Shown here: piece by piece, positions 36,462-48,827 of the stretch
Position numbering within the stretch: the first letter of the stretch is position 1
Layout of the letters: the number at the start of each line of letters is the position of its first letter
Assembly: GCA_036346225.1 (NCBI GenBank)
Contig: JARFIW010000170.1
Coordinates: 12,998,501-13,062,500 of the forward strand
Length of the DNA: 64,000 nt
Direction: 5' to 3'
Source of the DNA: Platerodrilus igneus
Taxonomy: Eukaryota; Arthropoda; Insecta; Coleoptera; Lycidae
Notes under the pieces: model-generated
The model's database searches: none
The model's input: the letters and a program-made list of their open reading frames with translations, nothing else
Told to the model about the DNA's origin: nothing
Made by a program: the position numbers and the translations under genes

Positions 36462-37795
36462 CCTCCACTTGAGCCATAGAGTAGGTTAAATCCCCTTGAA
36501 CAAAATTTCTGTTTTTCTACTGGTACGTGTTTCGTCAGGCTATCAGCTATCATGTCATTCGTGCTAATATAGACAAAATTTACTGACTTTTGGTTAACCT
36601 TTTCTCATAGAAAGTGGTGGCATATGTCTATATGCTTTGTAGATGAGGAAAATGCTGTTTTCTCTGACATTATAATTTGAATATTGGCCGCTGTACTTGC
36701 GGCCACGTCCCCAAATGCTCCACCCGAAGGTACTACATTGGTGTTTTCTCTGACAGCTGTACAGCGCTCTTGTCGCAGTGTACGATTGTCAAACCATGTT
36801 TTGCTTTTAGTTAAGTAACTCACCATACAATCCACGGAGCCATAGTGCTTCTTGAGTTGTTGCTGCTGACATTGACATGTATTCAAACTCTGTCGTTGAC
36901 AATGCAACAGTTTTTTGTTTCTTCGAAGTCCACTAAATAACACCACCTTGGAGTTTAAATACGTATCCTGTAACTGAATGTCTATTGATGGTATTACTTG
37001 CCCAATCTGAATCACAATAGCCCAGTACAAAACTATTTTCATGTTTCAAATATTACAACTTCCAATCGGCTATGCCCTTCAGATAGTGCAACATTCGTTT
37101 TGCAGTATTGCAATGCGCTTTTCCTGGGTTGTGGTTGAATTGACTTACAATTCCAACCGCATACTGAATATCTGGCCGCGACACCTGTGTAGCAAACACC
37201 AAACTGCCAACAACCTCTTGATATAGCACATTCTTTATTGCTTTGCGATCCTCTTCTCTTTTGTGGTGACATTTCTTTTGTCACTTTTTGATTGGGATCT
37301 GCCGGCGTACTCACGCTATTGCAATCAGTCATTTGAAACTTTTCCAGTATTCTCTGAATATACTGACTTTGGTTATTGAAATCATACCCAATTTTCTATC
37401 TCGTATGATCTGCATTCCCAGGACAAACTTTGCCTCACCAATGTCTTTCATTTTAAACAGGCTTTGCAAACTCGACTTCAACTTGTCTTTCAATGTCTTG
37501 TCATTGGTAAAGATTATAATGCCATCAACGTAGACCGCTACGATTAATATTTGATTACCTTTAACGTAGTAGTATATGCATGGATCGACTGCTGAACAAT
37601 TAAGACCAAACTTTCTTAATGCGCTGTTCAAATGTCGATTCCATACTCGACCCGCTTGCTTGAGACCATAAGAACGATGTTTTTATCCGGCATACGCACT
37701 GACTATTATCGTTAAACAATTCAGGCTGAACCATATAGATCTCTTCATCTAAATCACCTTGCACAAAAAACAGATACCTACATGCATCGTCACAT
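36462..37795 (-). mobile_element. Ty1/copia pol remnant (RT and RNase H)
   Basis: On the - strand from right to left: VQGDLDEEIYMVQPE (about 37790-37735), a KTSFLWSQASGS-like block, then SALRKFGLNCSAVDPCIYYY with the catalytic VAVYVDGIIIF, where YVDD has become YVDG (37329-37631). This is followed by the linker MTDCNSVSTPADPN (37039-37332) and the RNase H domain with VLGYCDSDWA, ALSTTEFEYMS and STKHIDICHHF, partly frameshifted (36605-37042). It ends EKVNQKSVNFVYISTNDMIADSLTK before the 3' LTR. Everything upstream of RT (gag, protease, integrase) is missing at about 37795. Confidence 0.88.
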
Positions 37796-37959
37796 CGTCA
37801 TCCGTCACAAAAATCATCAGTAATAAACTCTCTAGCCCACCGTGCAATTAATATTTCACAACCAGAACATTTATCTAATGAACTGACCCATCTAAAAACT
37901 AGTAATAAAAAACAGCTATCGCAACTCAGATATCGGCAGAGTAATAAACCGGCATCTGC

Positions 37960-38505
37960 ATCCAACACGAACCCTCAAACCATGCTGTAATCTCGACACA
38001 CGATCTTTAGCAATCCTTCCGTATATACACATAATTTCAGATCGAATTGGCAAAATTTTACGTAAATACAACATTAGTACAATCTATAAACCCACTAATA
38101 AAATTTCACAAATATTACTAACCCTAAAAGATTCCGAAAACAGTCTAAAAGCCCGATGCGGATATAGTATACCTTGCAGCTGTGGTTTTAGTATACATAG
38201 GAGAAACAGGACGGTCAGTACAGACTAGACTAAACGAGCATAAGCGATGGTTAAGAGCAAGCCAGTACAATCGCTCAGCAGTGGCCAAACACCAACATGA
38301 AACAGGCCATACTATTAACTTTGACAAAACGAAACTAATTGCCAGAATTCCATTTTTCTGCAATAGAAAAATCAGAGAATCCGTAGAAATCACTAAAAAT
38401 TCTAAAAATCCAAACGAAGATGATGGCTACTACCCTTCCCCATTTGGAAAACAAACTTATGTTCACAACAGCGGAACCGTGACGTTCACTGATCCGCTAT
38501 GACAC
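37960..38505 (+). pseudogene. Penelope-like element: RT tail and GIY-YIG endonuclease
   Basis: The + strand has a linker block with SDRIGKILRKYNISTIYKPTNKI and CGYSIPCSCG (about 38010-38175). It is followed in another frame by the GIY-YIG nuclease core: VYIGETGRSVQTRLNEHK (38182-38260), then SAVAKHQHETGHTINF (to about 38320). The CCHH-type linker, the YIGETGRS motif, Arg in RLNEHK and His in TGHTI match GIY-YIG domains of Penelope-like retroelements. The RT catalytic region is missing. It directly abuts the truncated end of the copia element. Confidence 0.85.
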
Positions 38506-38931
38506 GCTATGACAGCCAGAAAATGGTCCAGTGTGATTTCCTCTATCAGTATGCTTGTGTTGGTCACATCAAAAATTGCACAGACGTCTAAATATTATTG
38601 TAAAAAATTTTGTAGCGAAGTTATGTGCAGTCTCAACGAAAGTATGTGAATGAGAAGAAGCAATACAAAAAAGGGCAGACAATCAAAATGTCAACCTAGT
38701 GAATACAAACTTAAGTACAAAGACAAAGACATTTGAAATTGAGCCAGAACAGAAATCATGCACATCTAAAGCACCAAAACAAGACAAAAAAGATAACTTA
38801 TTAAGTTATTGGAAAAGCTGCTTTTGAAGTGTGATGAAGAAAGTGACTCTTACGTGTCAAAGAAGTCTGACAAACGCTCATCAGAAATCCAGCATAAAAG
38901 GCACTGATATTAAACAGGGTTGAAAGGAACT
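38506..38931. other. No gene recognised
   Basis: Sequence between the Penelope fragment and the solo LTR. The last 4 bp (AACT) are the LTR target duplication. Confidence 0.4.
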
Positions 38932-39594
38932 TGTTAGAACGCCCGCGACTGTTAGTCTAAGGTTTAACGGTTAAAGTCCCAGCGTAATTGAAAAGAGCCA
39001 CTACGACAGTTGGCAATACATACTAAAGTGTACATAATATTGTGCAACGAGATATTACGTCAGAATTGCGTCTCAAATGTATTACATACCAAAAATATTT
39101 ATTGTAATACCAGAGAAAAAGATAAAATGTACTCACAAAATAAAGTGGAGGTCTTCACGACCTTACGGTTATTCTTGCGGCAGGAGCCATGTTCCCTTCC
39201 GTTGATCTCGTTGTTAGTTGGGCGTGGTTCGGCCTTCGCCCTCGTTGAAACCAAATTGATTTGTTTTCCCTCTTCGTCGTTTGTAGAGGTACGGTAGGAA
39301 TAACCAGGTAAGGAACGATAACAGACAGAGATAAAGGGAAACCTACATTACCTAAAAGAAAAAAGACTAAGGCACGCCACAGATAAACCTCACTGTTAGA
39401 CGTCTAGTTGACTAGTCCCGTCGTGTCGGAAAAACCTCCACTTCTTCCGCACTCCACGTCTGCACATTCTCTAGCGCCGACGCAACTGTCCCAAGTGACG
39501 GAAATGCACGCACAAGTCTATTTTTTAAAAATTGGTGTGAAATCTGTCACATATTTAAAAACTTACCAAAAATGTTTACATAGCTGATGTAACA
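38932..39594 (-). repeat. Solo LTR, member 3, with 4-bp target duplication
   Basis: The - strand begins TGTTACATCAGC and ends GTTCTAACA, so it has TGTTA...TAACA ends over 663 bp. It is flanked by AACT on both sides (38928-38931 and 39595-39598). Internally it keeps the family landmarks: GACGCAACTGTCC..GTGACGG block, CTTTTTTCTTTTAGGTAATG region and a GTGAGTA site (complement at 39131-39137). The sequence is diverged from the 54-59 kb copies. The ORF at 39010-39297 is a shadow. Confidence 0.8.
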
Positions 39595-39639
39595 AACTGT
39601 TTCAGAAATCGAAAGCCCTAGATGAGGACAATCAATTAC

Positions 39640-41640
39640 ATTTTATGTTGAAGCCACTTTCTTTGTTGAGCATTAAGAACCAGCACGAAATTTTAAAGTC
39701 TTTCTACACCATCACAAGATAAGGCTATAGATCAAAACTGGGTACCAAGAAATGCATTTTCCAAACACCTACCGAAGTTTAAAAGAAGTAAGCAAGGTCC
39801 CAAAGAGTGGCTAATGTTTATATCATCCTATGTAAGAATAACAGAGGTGTGTAAACTGTCAAATCTTGACAATTTAAACCTTCTTCAAAAATCTTTAAGT
39901 GTGGGGGAGCAAGACAATTCATAAAAAGTCATCTCATATTTGAAGGGGTTCCATTTGTTATCAATGCTGTATGTATGAAGTACGGGTAATCTGAACAATT
40001 AATTTATGAATTGATTGAAGAAGTCGAAGCCTTGCCTAAAGTGGAATTAGAAAATCTAGATTAAATTATCATTAGCTGTGGAGATTTTTTGGATGACAAT
40101 GAAAGCTAGTAGTATGGATAATTACCTAAATAATTCAGTTTTATTAAGCGAAATTATGCAGAAATTATCCCGAACGTTAAAATTGGAATGGGACGATTAT
40201 AAATTAAAATATATGGAAGCAGATGGTTGCATTGAATCTCTATGCTTGCCGACTGGCTGTTTATGCAAACTGACAAAGTAGCGATAATACTACCCTGGGT
40301 TCCTTTGCCGCTACGCGAACTTGAATTAAATTTCGAGCACTGGCATGAGAAGAACGGGCAACATTTTCATGATGACCATCCCAAAAATACAAATGTGCAT
40401 AATAAATAACACTACTGAACGTCATAAATTAGTTCCCAACAACTCAGTAAGCCCGTACATTCATTGTTTGTTCTAATAATAAGCATGTGGTGTCCGATTA
40501 CTCTACATTTAAAGAGAAAACCGTGGGTGCTGGAATGATGTTAAACGTTTCAATCTCTGTCGTAAATGTTTACGAAAACACCATTGGAAAAGCTGCAGAG
40601 CCTTTGCAAATTGTGGGGTTAACGGTTTTACATTTAAACATCATCGCCTTCTTCATGATTTAGTAAGGCAATCTGCCCTTAAACCTGCAACTGAGGGTAC
40701 CAGAAACGTGTCTTCATCTGTTATTCCGTACACTCGCCGCCATCATCACATTTGTTATTCAGAATTTTACCTGTTATTTTATATGAACCTTCAAGAAGCA
40801 TTGAAACCTATTCATTTTTAGATGGTCATTCGGAACTCTCTTTGACGAAGAAGTTGCTAACCAATTACAACTTGAGAGTCCTATTGATCCATTACATTTA
40901 AAGTGGACCGGTAACACTTTCAGGAAAGAGACAAATAGCCATCATGTATCTTTGCAAATATCTGGAGTTGAGAAAAATTCAACCAAATACCATATTTCAA
41001 ACGTGCAAATGGTTGCAAGATTTAATCTCATAAATCAGTCGCTTGTATTTGATGCCGAAAACACACAATACAGTCATTTGCGCTATTTGTCTATAAGCCG
41101 TTACCGAAATGCATGACCCCACTTACTTATAGGTATCAAATATTGAAAACTAGGGCTAGCACTAGATATTAATGCAGTGTTTATAAAAGAAGCTAGTTAA
41201 AAATTCCGATCTTGCATATAAAATTAAATTGCAGATACAAGAACATCTTTCCTCCTAATGAGGTTAGTGTTAAAAGTCCAAGAACTTGATACCTTTCCAT
41301 TATTCAGTTACCAACCCAAATAAACCTGGGTAATTAAGAGTAGTGTGACATGGCACAGCTACCATAAATGACATTTCATGAAATGCATGTTATTGAAGGG
41401 TCAGGATCTACTATGCCCCTTGCTACACATACTATACCGATTCTGATAGAAATCCGTAGCTCTTGCAGGCGATATAAAAGAGATGTATTACCAAGTACTT
41501 GTTCGTGAAGAAGACCAGCAGAGTCAGATTCTTATGGTGAGGCAGTCGCAACCTGAAAGACGAAGACCTACAAAATGTTGTGCTCAGAACGCCCATGATG
41601 ATTTATGACTCTCTTGAACTTATATCATATCTAGTATTTT
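39640..41640 (+). mobile_element. BEL/Pao retrotransposon remnant
   Basis: Pieces on the + strand fit BEL/Pao gag-pol order. A gag end has LLSEIMQKLSRTLKLEWDDY (about 40130-40240). An aspartic-protease-like block follows, with YSFLDGHSELSLTKKLL, in which the DxGS active site reads DGHS, then PLHLKWTGNTF and VSLQISGVE (about 40810-41050). RT onset has AGDIKEMYYQVLVREEDQQSQ (about 41465-41535). Many frameshifts. No matching LTRs recognised; the adjacent solo LTR is on the opposite strand and has its own target duplication. Confidence 0.75.
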
Positions 41641-42404
41641 GAAAATACTTTTTCAAGATATTTGGCGATCTGAAAAATTCGTGAGATCAACTGATAGCTG
41701 ACAAGCAATACAAAAGCTAGTTAAAATGGTCTAAATCTTACCAAATATCAAACTTAAAAAATGAACATGTCCTTGAATGACATGAATAAAGCTAATCGCT
41801 TACCTTGAATTGCTAAACAAATGTTGAAAGTCCTCAAGATAACACAAGGGAGCCATATATTTCGAATCGAAACAAGCAAACTTCTTATAGAAACGTTCCG
41901 AAACTTCAAATTACCAAAGAATTGAAAACTTCGTCATCCACAAACCAATAAACTGAAACAATGTAAATCAGGATGCCGTATATGTATATCTAGGAGAGAA
42001 TGACCTCGTGGCACAATAATCTTTTTAAAAACATCCATAAAAAAACGCATTAACTGAGTAGGCAGCGTTACATGGGATCTTCCCATCTGAAGATGGAAAT
42101 CTAAATGGCGATATGCATATCCCACACTCGATTCCTTTTAAAACCAATGTTACTTGCTTCAAGAACCGACAGCAAATCTATCTATTTATAAATCTCGTCA
42201 AAAAGATGTTACAACATAAAGTGTGTATGACACCAATCTGTCTTGCGACTTTTCTTCTAGGTGTACATTACATGAATGTTTTACACTTGCTTAGTGAGAT
42301 TGCTATAGTACGAGTTAGTATTAATAATATGTGTACGTTTGAAGGTAACAGGTTATGATTTAAAATTAATAATTTTTTTATTATTAAAATTTAGATTACA
42401 TTCT
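41641..42404. other. No gene recognised
   Basis: Small ORFs at 41934-42358 are not recognised. The sequence precedes the 5'-truncated LINE. Confidence 0.35.
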
Positions 42405-44665
42405 TGTTAGACACGGTTTAGGAATCAAGTAAAAGACTGTAGAAGTTACCCAGAAGCAGATATAGATACTGACCACAACATCGTAATTATGAAGGCCGCA
42501 CTTAAATTTAAAAATCTGAAAAAGAGGAACGGAAAAACGCACTTGGACTTAGAGAAACTAAAAGACAAAGATATTCAAGTAAGATTCGAAAAAAAGTCAA
42601 ATGAATTGCTGAATGATATCGGGAAAATATCTGAAACTAAGGAAGTAGAAACAGAATGGAATAACATTAAATCCAGCCTAGACATGGCGGCCAGATATAT
42701 TTTGGTGTATACACAAAAAGGAAATAAGAAACCATGGATAACAAAGGATATCGTGAATTTAATAGAAGAAAGACGAAAATACAAAAATAAATCAGACGAA
42801 ACAGGAAAACAGAGATACAAAGCCATAAAATGGGAAATTATTCGAAAATGCAGGAAAGCTAAAGAACAATGGATTGATGAAAAGTGCAAAGAAGTACAAA
42901 CTAAGATGGAAATAGGAAAGACAGACGAAGCATACAAATTAATTAGAATGAATTTTAGGAATATAAAACCGTATAGCAAAAATATAAGGGACGCACAAGG
43001 AAACGTCATTATAGAAAACGGAGAAAGTGAGTAGATGGCAAGAATATATAGGAATTTATATGCAGGAGAGGAACTAACTGCATTAGAACAGGAATCAGAC
43101 ATTGAAAATGATGACTTGGGATATCCTATACTTGAGACGAGTTTGAATTAGCATTAAAGAGTCTGAAAATGGTAAGGCACCGGGTACAGATAAGGTGCAA
43201 GCAGAAACTCTAAAAGCAGCTGGACAAGCAGTAATAGAACGTTTCTTCCGACTTGTAAGCTATATGTATGAGACAGGCGAGATACCCAAAGATTTCAAAC
43301 GTAGCATCATAGTAACTATACCAAAAAGAAAGGCGCGGATAGATGTGAAAATTTTCGAACAATAAGTTTGACAGCACACGTTTCAAAAATATTAACTAGA
43401 ATTGTACAGAGACGTATAGAAAATGAGCTGAAGAAATACTGGGAGAAGATTAATCAGGGTTTATGCGAAATAGGGTAACACGGGATGCTATTTTAGCTCT
43501 GAGGATGATAATGGAAAAAACAATAGAAAAGGGAAAGCATGTACATAGGGTTTGTAGATCTGGAAAAAGCATTCGACAATGTAAATTGGAAAAAAATGTT
43601 TGAAATACTCAAAAGGATTGGAATGAGTTATAGGGATAGACGAATAGTACATAGCTTATACAAAGAGCAAACTGCAGTAATAGAATTAGAGCAGGAATGT
43701 AGAGAAGTAAACATTAGGAAAGGGGTGAGACAGGGATGTGCCCTATCCCCATTGATTTTTAACTTGTACATAGAAGAGGCAATGAATACTGTCAAATGCA
43801 GAAAGACATTTGGAATTACTATGCAGGGACAAAAAATTGATATGCTTAGATTTGCAGATGACATAGCGGTATTAGCATCTAGCAAGGAAGAGTTAGAAGC
43901 GGCTCTTAATGAAATGGAAACGGTTCTAACAGAGAGATACTGGTATGAAAATTAACAAAACTAAAACTAAAGTTCTAGTTTGCAAAGGTGGGGAAAATAA
44001 ATCAAAAACAAGAATACAAGTATTTAACACGAACTTACAAGAGGTTAAGGATTTCTGCTACCTAGGAAGCCAAATAACGCAAGATGGGAAAAGCACAAAG
44101 ATATAAAACAAAGATTAGCACAAGGTCGTGCTACATTTAACAAGAAAAGCAACTATTGTGCTCAAAGACCACAAACATAGAAACAAGGAAAAGATTGCTT
44201 AAAACATATGTGTGGAGCACAGCACTGTACGGCTGTGAAGCCTGGACAGTAGGAGAAGCGGACAAGAAAAAGGTAGAAGCCTTTGAAATGTGGTGTTACA
44301 GGCGTATGATGAAGATATCATGGACAGACAAAGTTAAGAACGAAGAGGTACTAAAAATGGTAGGGGAAGAAAGAAATATGTGGAAAACGGTAAAAAATAG
44401 GAGAGATAGGATGATAGGCCACATACTACGGCATGAGGGAATAGTGCAGAATATTTTAGAAGCAGAGATAGGAAAAAAGAGAAGAAGAGGCAGACCTAGA
44501 TTAGACTACTGCACACAGATAGTAAAAGATGTAGGCTGTAGAGGTTTCAGGGAGATGTGTAGGCTGGCCCAGAATAGAAATCAATGGAGGTACGCATCCA
44601 ACCAATCCCAAGATGGATAAACTAATGACGAAAAGATAACTGTGCGTAAACATGATGATTATTAT
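42405..44665 (+). mobile_element. RTE-like LINE, 5'-truncated, best copy
   Basis: It opens with the end of an AP-endonuclease domain (YPEADIDTDHNIVIM, about 42440-42490), then the basic pre-RT linker (42489-43034). RT part one is frameshifted (43040-43540). RT palm blocks follow with GFVDLEKAFDNVNW, VRQGCALSPLIFNLYIEEA and the intact catalytic LRFADDIAVL (43539-43955). A frameshift near 43945 leads to FCYLGSQITQDG, then the C-terminal block TALYGCEAWTV, MKISWTDKV, RRDRMIGHILRHEG and RRRGRPRLDY (44156-44620). The tail ends ATGATGATTATTATAAG. The same element family is present at 2.7-4.4 kb, where several blocks are nearly identical at the protein level. Confidence 0.9.
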
Positions 44666-45170
44666 AAGTAACTACAAGAATTGGTTGGGCAATATTCTCG
44701 AATAATGTTAAGTGTGTGAAAGGATTTACTAGAAAACCATTATTTCGCAAATGTCTAAGTGTTGGGGATCTTGGTAGCCACAGGTTGCTTAACCTCCTTC
44801 ACTGAATCTCGGTAAAATAGGGTATAAAATTAGAAAACAATAGAAAGGGAACGAGCTGAATACACATACTCCCAGAAAAGAAGAAAAAGAAGAAAACCAC
44901 CAAAAACGCAAAATCAAAGAAGCTGCCTAAATAACCCTACATAAAAATAACTGCGTTGCAAACGAAATCGTGACTTTCAGTAAACAATGGATTCCATTAC
45001 TAAAAGAAATAACAAATGAAAATCAAATGCCCACAATATCTAGGTAGCATTGCAAGTTTTTCCTGGGTTTTCCTTGCAATATTAACATGAAATACAGCCT
45101 ACATACATGATTTCTATTTATACATAAAATAACTAATTACATAAAAATAAGCATATTAACAATCCTTGTA
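44666..45170. other. No gene recognised
   Basis: AT-rich stretch between the LINE tail and the satellite. Confidence 0.4.
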
Positions 45171-45660
45171 AAACAGCATTGGTATCTGACAAGTATAAAT
45201 CCACAATAAGGTTACCTCAAAACCATATACAATCTCCGTTGAACAGTATTGGTATCTGACAAGTGTAAACCCGCCATAGGGTCGCCTCAGATCCATATAC
45301 AATCTTCATAGAACAACATTGGTATCTGACAAGTGTAAACCCGCCATAGGGTCGCCTCAGATTCATATACAATCTTCATAGAACAACATTGATATCTGAC
45401 AAGTGTAAACCCGCCATAGGGTCGCCTCAGATCCATATACAATCTTCATAGAACAACATTGGTATCTGACAAGTGTAAACCCGCCATAGGGTCGCCTCAG
45501 ATCCATATACAATCTTCATAGAACAACATTGGTATCTGACAAGTGTAAACCCGCCATAGGGTCGCCTCAGATTCATATACAATCTTCATAGAACAACAGT
45601 GGTATCTGACAAGTGTAAACCCGCCATAGAGTCGCCTCAGAACCATGTTAAAATCTACCA
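45171..45660 (+). repeat. Satellite array, 7 copies of a 70-bp unit
   Basis: The landmark GGTATCTGACAAGTGTAAAC recurs at 45181, 45251, 45321, 45391, 45461, 45531 and 45601, giving an exact 70-bp period. The unit continues CCGCCATAGGGTCGCCTCAG and CATATACAATCTTCATAGAA. The inner five copies are almost identical, with only single-base changes. The two outermost copies diverge most, which is typical of homogenisation within an array. Confidence 0.97.
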
Positions 45661-45939
45661 AAGAGGTAACTTAAATCATAATGAATTTTCCCCCTCAAAA
45701 TAAATATAAAAAAAAAACGACTACTTAAGCCTTTCAATAATGCAATCGCACACTTCTTTAATAACCATCCTCTCAATTGTATAAATAGAAACATGTTAAA
45801 AAATGTTGGCTGAAATGCAGACACAAAAACGGTAGCAGTCTTTTGAAATGCTCCAGATGTATGAGGACGGTAGCATAGACAGACAAAGATAATAACAAAT
45901 AAGTTACAGAAATAGTATGGGAACAAGGATATCTGGGGA
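45661..45939. other. No gene recognised
   Basis: Sequence between the satellite and the LINE fragment. The 92-residue - strand ORF is not recognised. Confidence 0.3.
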
Positions 45940-46175
45940 AAAAGAGAAATAGTAGGGCGGAATACGTTCTAAGGCATTTTTGGGGAATAGTATGTGATAT
46001 ATTACAAGCAGAGATAGGAAAAAAGGGGTAGATGTAGACCTAGATCAGACAGTTATAGATGCAAACTGTGCATATTTCAGGGAAATCTGTAGGTTAGTTC
46101 AGAATAGGGAACAATGATGGTACGCGTCTAACCAGTTCTAGGACTGAAGACCTAATGATGATGATTAAAATTTTT
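45940..46175 (+). mobile_element. RTE-like LINE 3' end fragment
   Basis: Homologous to the last 230 bp of the 42.4 kb element (LRHFWGIVCDILQAEIGKKG-like block, then QNRE.W.YASNQF-like), ending GACCTAATGATGATGATTAAAA. Frameshifted. Confidence 0.75.
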
Positions 46176-46860
46176 ATTTTTGTTGTTTGGAAATAACGAA
46201 AAATGAACGAGGTCTTTCAAACTGGCAACTATGTAAAATTATATGTAAAATTCAAAATTTTATTCCAAGAGAAAATTTAACAGTTGATAACCATTTTGAT
46301 GGAACTATTTGCTTATTTTTATACAAGTAGTTAAGTTGATTATAAAATTCTGCTTACAGATACCCACAATTAAAATTGGAATTATGGTCGATCATCAACA
46401 GTTTCATAAGTCGCAACCTGGTATTCATTTCTTGAGTGTTTAACAGTATTCTGAGATAAGGAAATATAGTATTATAATAATGATTTTTATTTTTTTAGTA
46501 ATGTTAAATAAAGGTATTGGTTTTCAAAAAATTAACCAGATTGCTTAAGGCGATTTATTACTAATTGTATTATATGTGTGGTTAATTGAAATGTTGTCTC
46601 TGTTATACATTTATTTTCTGTAAAAATATTTACAAGAGATATAAGGCTTGTGGTGTGTTTTTAGTGGCACTGTACTGAACAAAGTGCGAGGTGCACAGAG
46701 ATGTAGTGAACTGTCTGTTTTTAGCATTTGGGTCGGTCAGACTGGATTCCCAAGTCTAACAGGTGGTGCTGTGACCTAATTGTTTGTGTGTGCCTTAGGA
46801 ATTATTATCATTAGTAGGAGAAGATTTTACATCTGGGTTTATGTCAGCCTGAAGGGATTT
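46176..46860. other. No gene recognised
   Basis: AT-rich flank. It probably includes the 5' part of the hAT element, but no terminal inverted repeat was found. Confidence 0.35.
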
Positions 46861-46899
46861 TCAAAAAAGATGCAAAGGGACGTTGTTTTTCGTTGGCGT

Positions 46900-48827
46900 A
46901 TTACAATTTTACAACCAAGACTGAACAGACGCTCAAGAGAAAATGGCTTTGTTATTCATCGCGATTAGATTCTGCTTATTGTCAGGTATGTTGGCTTTTT
47001 GCAGACAGAAACAATGTTAATTTTAAAGATGCATGGTGTAAAGGTAAATGACTGGAAAGGAATATCAAAAAAGATTAAAGTACAAAAACATTCTATAATT
47101 CATATACAAGCATGTTGTGCATATGATGTTTGGAAACAAAATAAAACAGTCGATGCATTATTAGAGTCTAAATATAAAGTAGAAATCAACAAATGGCGTT
47201 TAGTTTTACGAAGAAATATAGATGTCATAATGATCTTGGCGACCTGTAATCTTCCTTTTTGAGGACATCGAGAAAATCCAGTTTCCTTGCATAGAGGAAA
47301 CTTTCTGAACATAATTGATTTTTTGTCAAGCTATGATTCCGTTCTGAAAGTTCGTTTATCAGAAACAGGATTTGATAAATACCTAAGCCCTGCAATTCAA
47401 AATGAGTTAATTCATATCTTCGGGTCTAAAGTTAGACAAAATATTGTTAAGAATATTAAAGATTGTCCCTTTTTTTCTATAGTTGTGGATACAACTCGAG
47501 ATATTTCAAAGAAAGACCAGCGAAGTATAGTAGTCAGATATGTAATCATTGAAATGGACGATAATAATAAAGCAAGTAATGTCAAAATTAACGAATCATT
47601 TTTAGATTTTACCGAAGTGTCAAATCAGACAGCAAAGCAATTAAAAAGTGATGTGTTAAATTTTCTCAGTACATTAGACATGCTTGGAAAAGTGCCGAGG
47701 ACAGGGATACGATGACACTGCTAATATGAGTGGAGCTTACGGAGGATTACAAAACTTATTAAAGACAATCAACCCATGGCAAATTACATACATTGTGCCG
47801 CCCATAATCTAAATTTGGTTTTAAATGATGCATGCCTTAATGTTCTTTGTGTAAAACAATTTTATGATATTTGCAAAAAATTTATAATTTTTTTGGACAC
47901 AGCATTAAGAGGTGAAGTGAATTAAAAATTGTTCAAAATAACTAATTTTGTTGCAATTCTTAAAGTATTATCAAATATTCAACTTATTAGTACTAAGCGA
48001 GAAGAAAAACAAGACGCATCAGCTATTCAAAAACAAATGGAAAAATTTGAATTTGTATTTTTACTAATTTTTCAATGCAGTGTTTTAGAACATTCAAATT
48101 TAATTTCAAAAATATTACAGTCCACGGAAGTAGATTTAGAAAAGGCACAAGAGCTGTTGAATTCTATTTTAACTTCTATTCTAAAACTTCGTAATAATTT
48201 TACAAATGTTAAAAAAAGTGCTGGTGATCTAGCTACTAAATTGAATATTATTCCGAAATTTGAAGAAAAAAGATATAAGTAAAACGATTTTTTGATAAAC
48301 TAAGTACTGAGGAAAGGTTACACAGTACTGATAGATTGTTTGAAGTGGAAGTGTACAAAGCCAGTTAAAAAATTGTTTTGTGAGTATAAGTGACATAAGC
48401 AAAAAATTCAGTTTTATTTCTCCAAAAAATATTGTAAACATTGAAAATGACGCAAATAAATTATAGCCATGATTTATCAATAGACTTTCCCTCAAAACAG
48501 TATTTCACAAAGATTTAAAAAAGTTGAATTCCATAAAAGAACTAGGTGATTTTTTAATAATTAAAAATAAGTGCGCAGCGTCATGTTTACAAAACTCAAT
48601 AATGCTATATTTCTATTTTTAACCCTACCAGTTACTGTTGCAATGGCAGAGAGATCCTTTTCGAAATTAAGACTAATTAAGAGTTACTTATGCTGAACAA
48701 TGTCAGAAGAGAGACTGATTTGTCTCTTATGAGTATTGAACAGCAAGAGGCAAAAAAACTTGAGCTCGAGGACTTAATAAATGATTTTGCTAACAAATGT
48801 GTTAGGCGTCAATCGCGTTTTTTGTAA
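46900..48827 (+). pseudogene. hAT transposase pseudogene (ZMYM1/TTF-finger type)
   Basis: The order of blocks fits hAT transposases with an N-terminal TTF-type zinc finger. The finger has WLCYSSRLDSAYCQVCWLFA (about 46935-46995), then KVNDWKGISKKIKVQKHS (47041-47100). The catalytic region has CPFFSIVVDTTRDISKKDQ, with the first catalytic Asp in VVDTT (47460-47520). After a frameshift come HCAAHNLNLVLNDAC (about 47795-47840) and a helical insertion (47929-48282). The C-terminal dimerisation region has LPVTVAMAERSFSKLRLIKSY and LSLMSIEQQEAKKLE (48620-48827), ending in TAA. Stops and frameshifts at about 47262, 47715, 47925, 48282 and 48690 inactivate it. Confidence 0.88.

Noticed and set aside
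38936..39300. 5' LTR of the BEL/Pao element at 39.6 kb
   Set aside because: It is on the opposite strand, belongs to the other LTR superfamily and has its own AACT duplication on both sides.
45171..45660. CRISPR-like array
   Set aside because: The whole 70-bp unit repeats without unique spacers and the window is eukaryotic.
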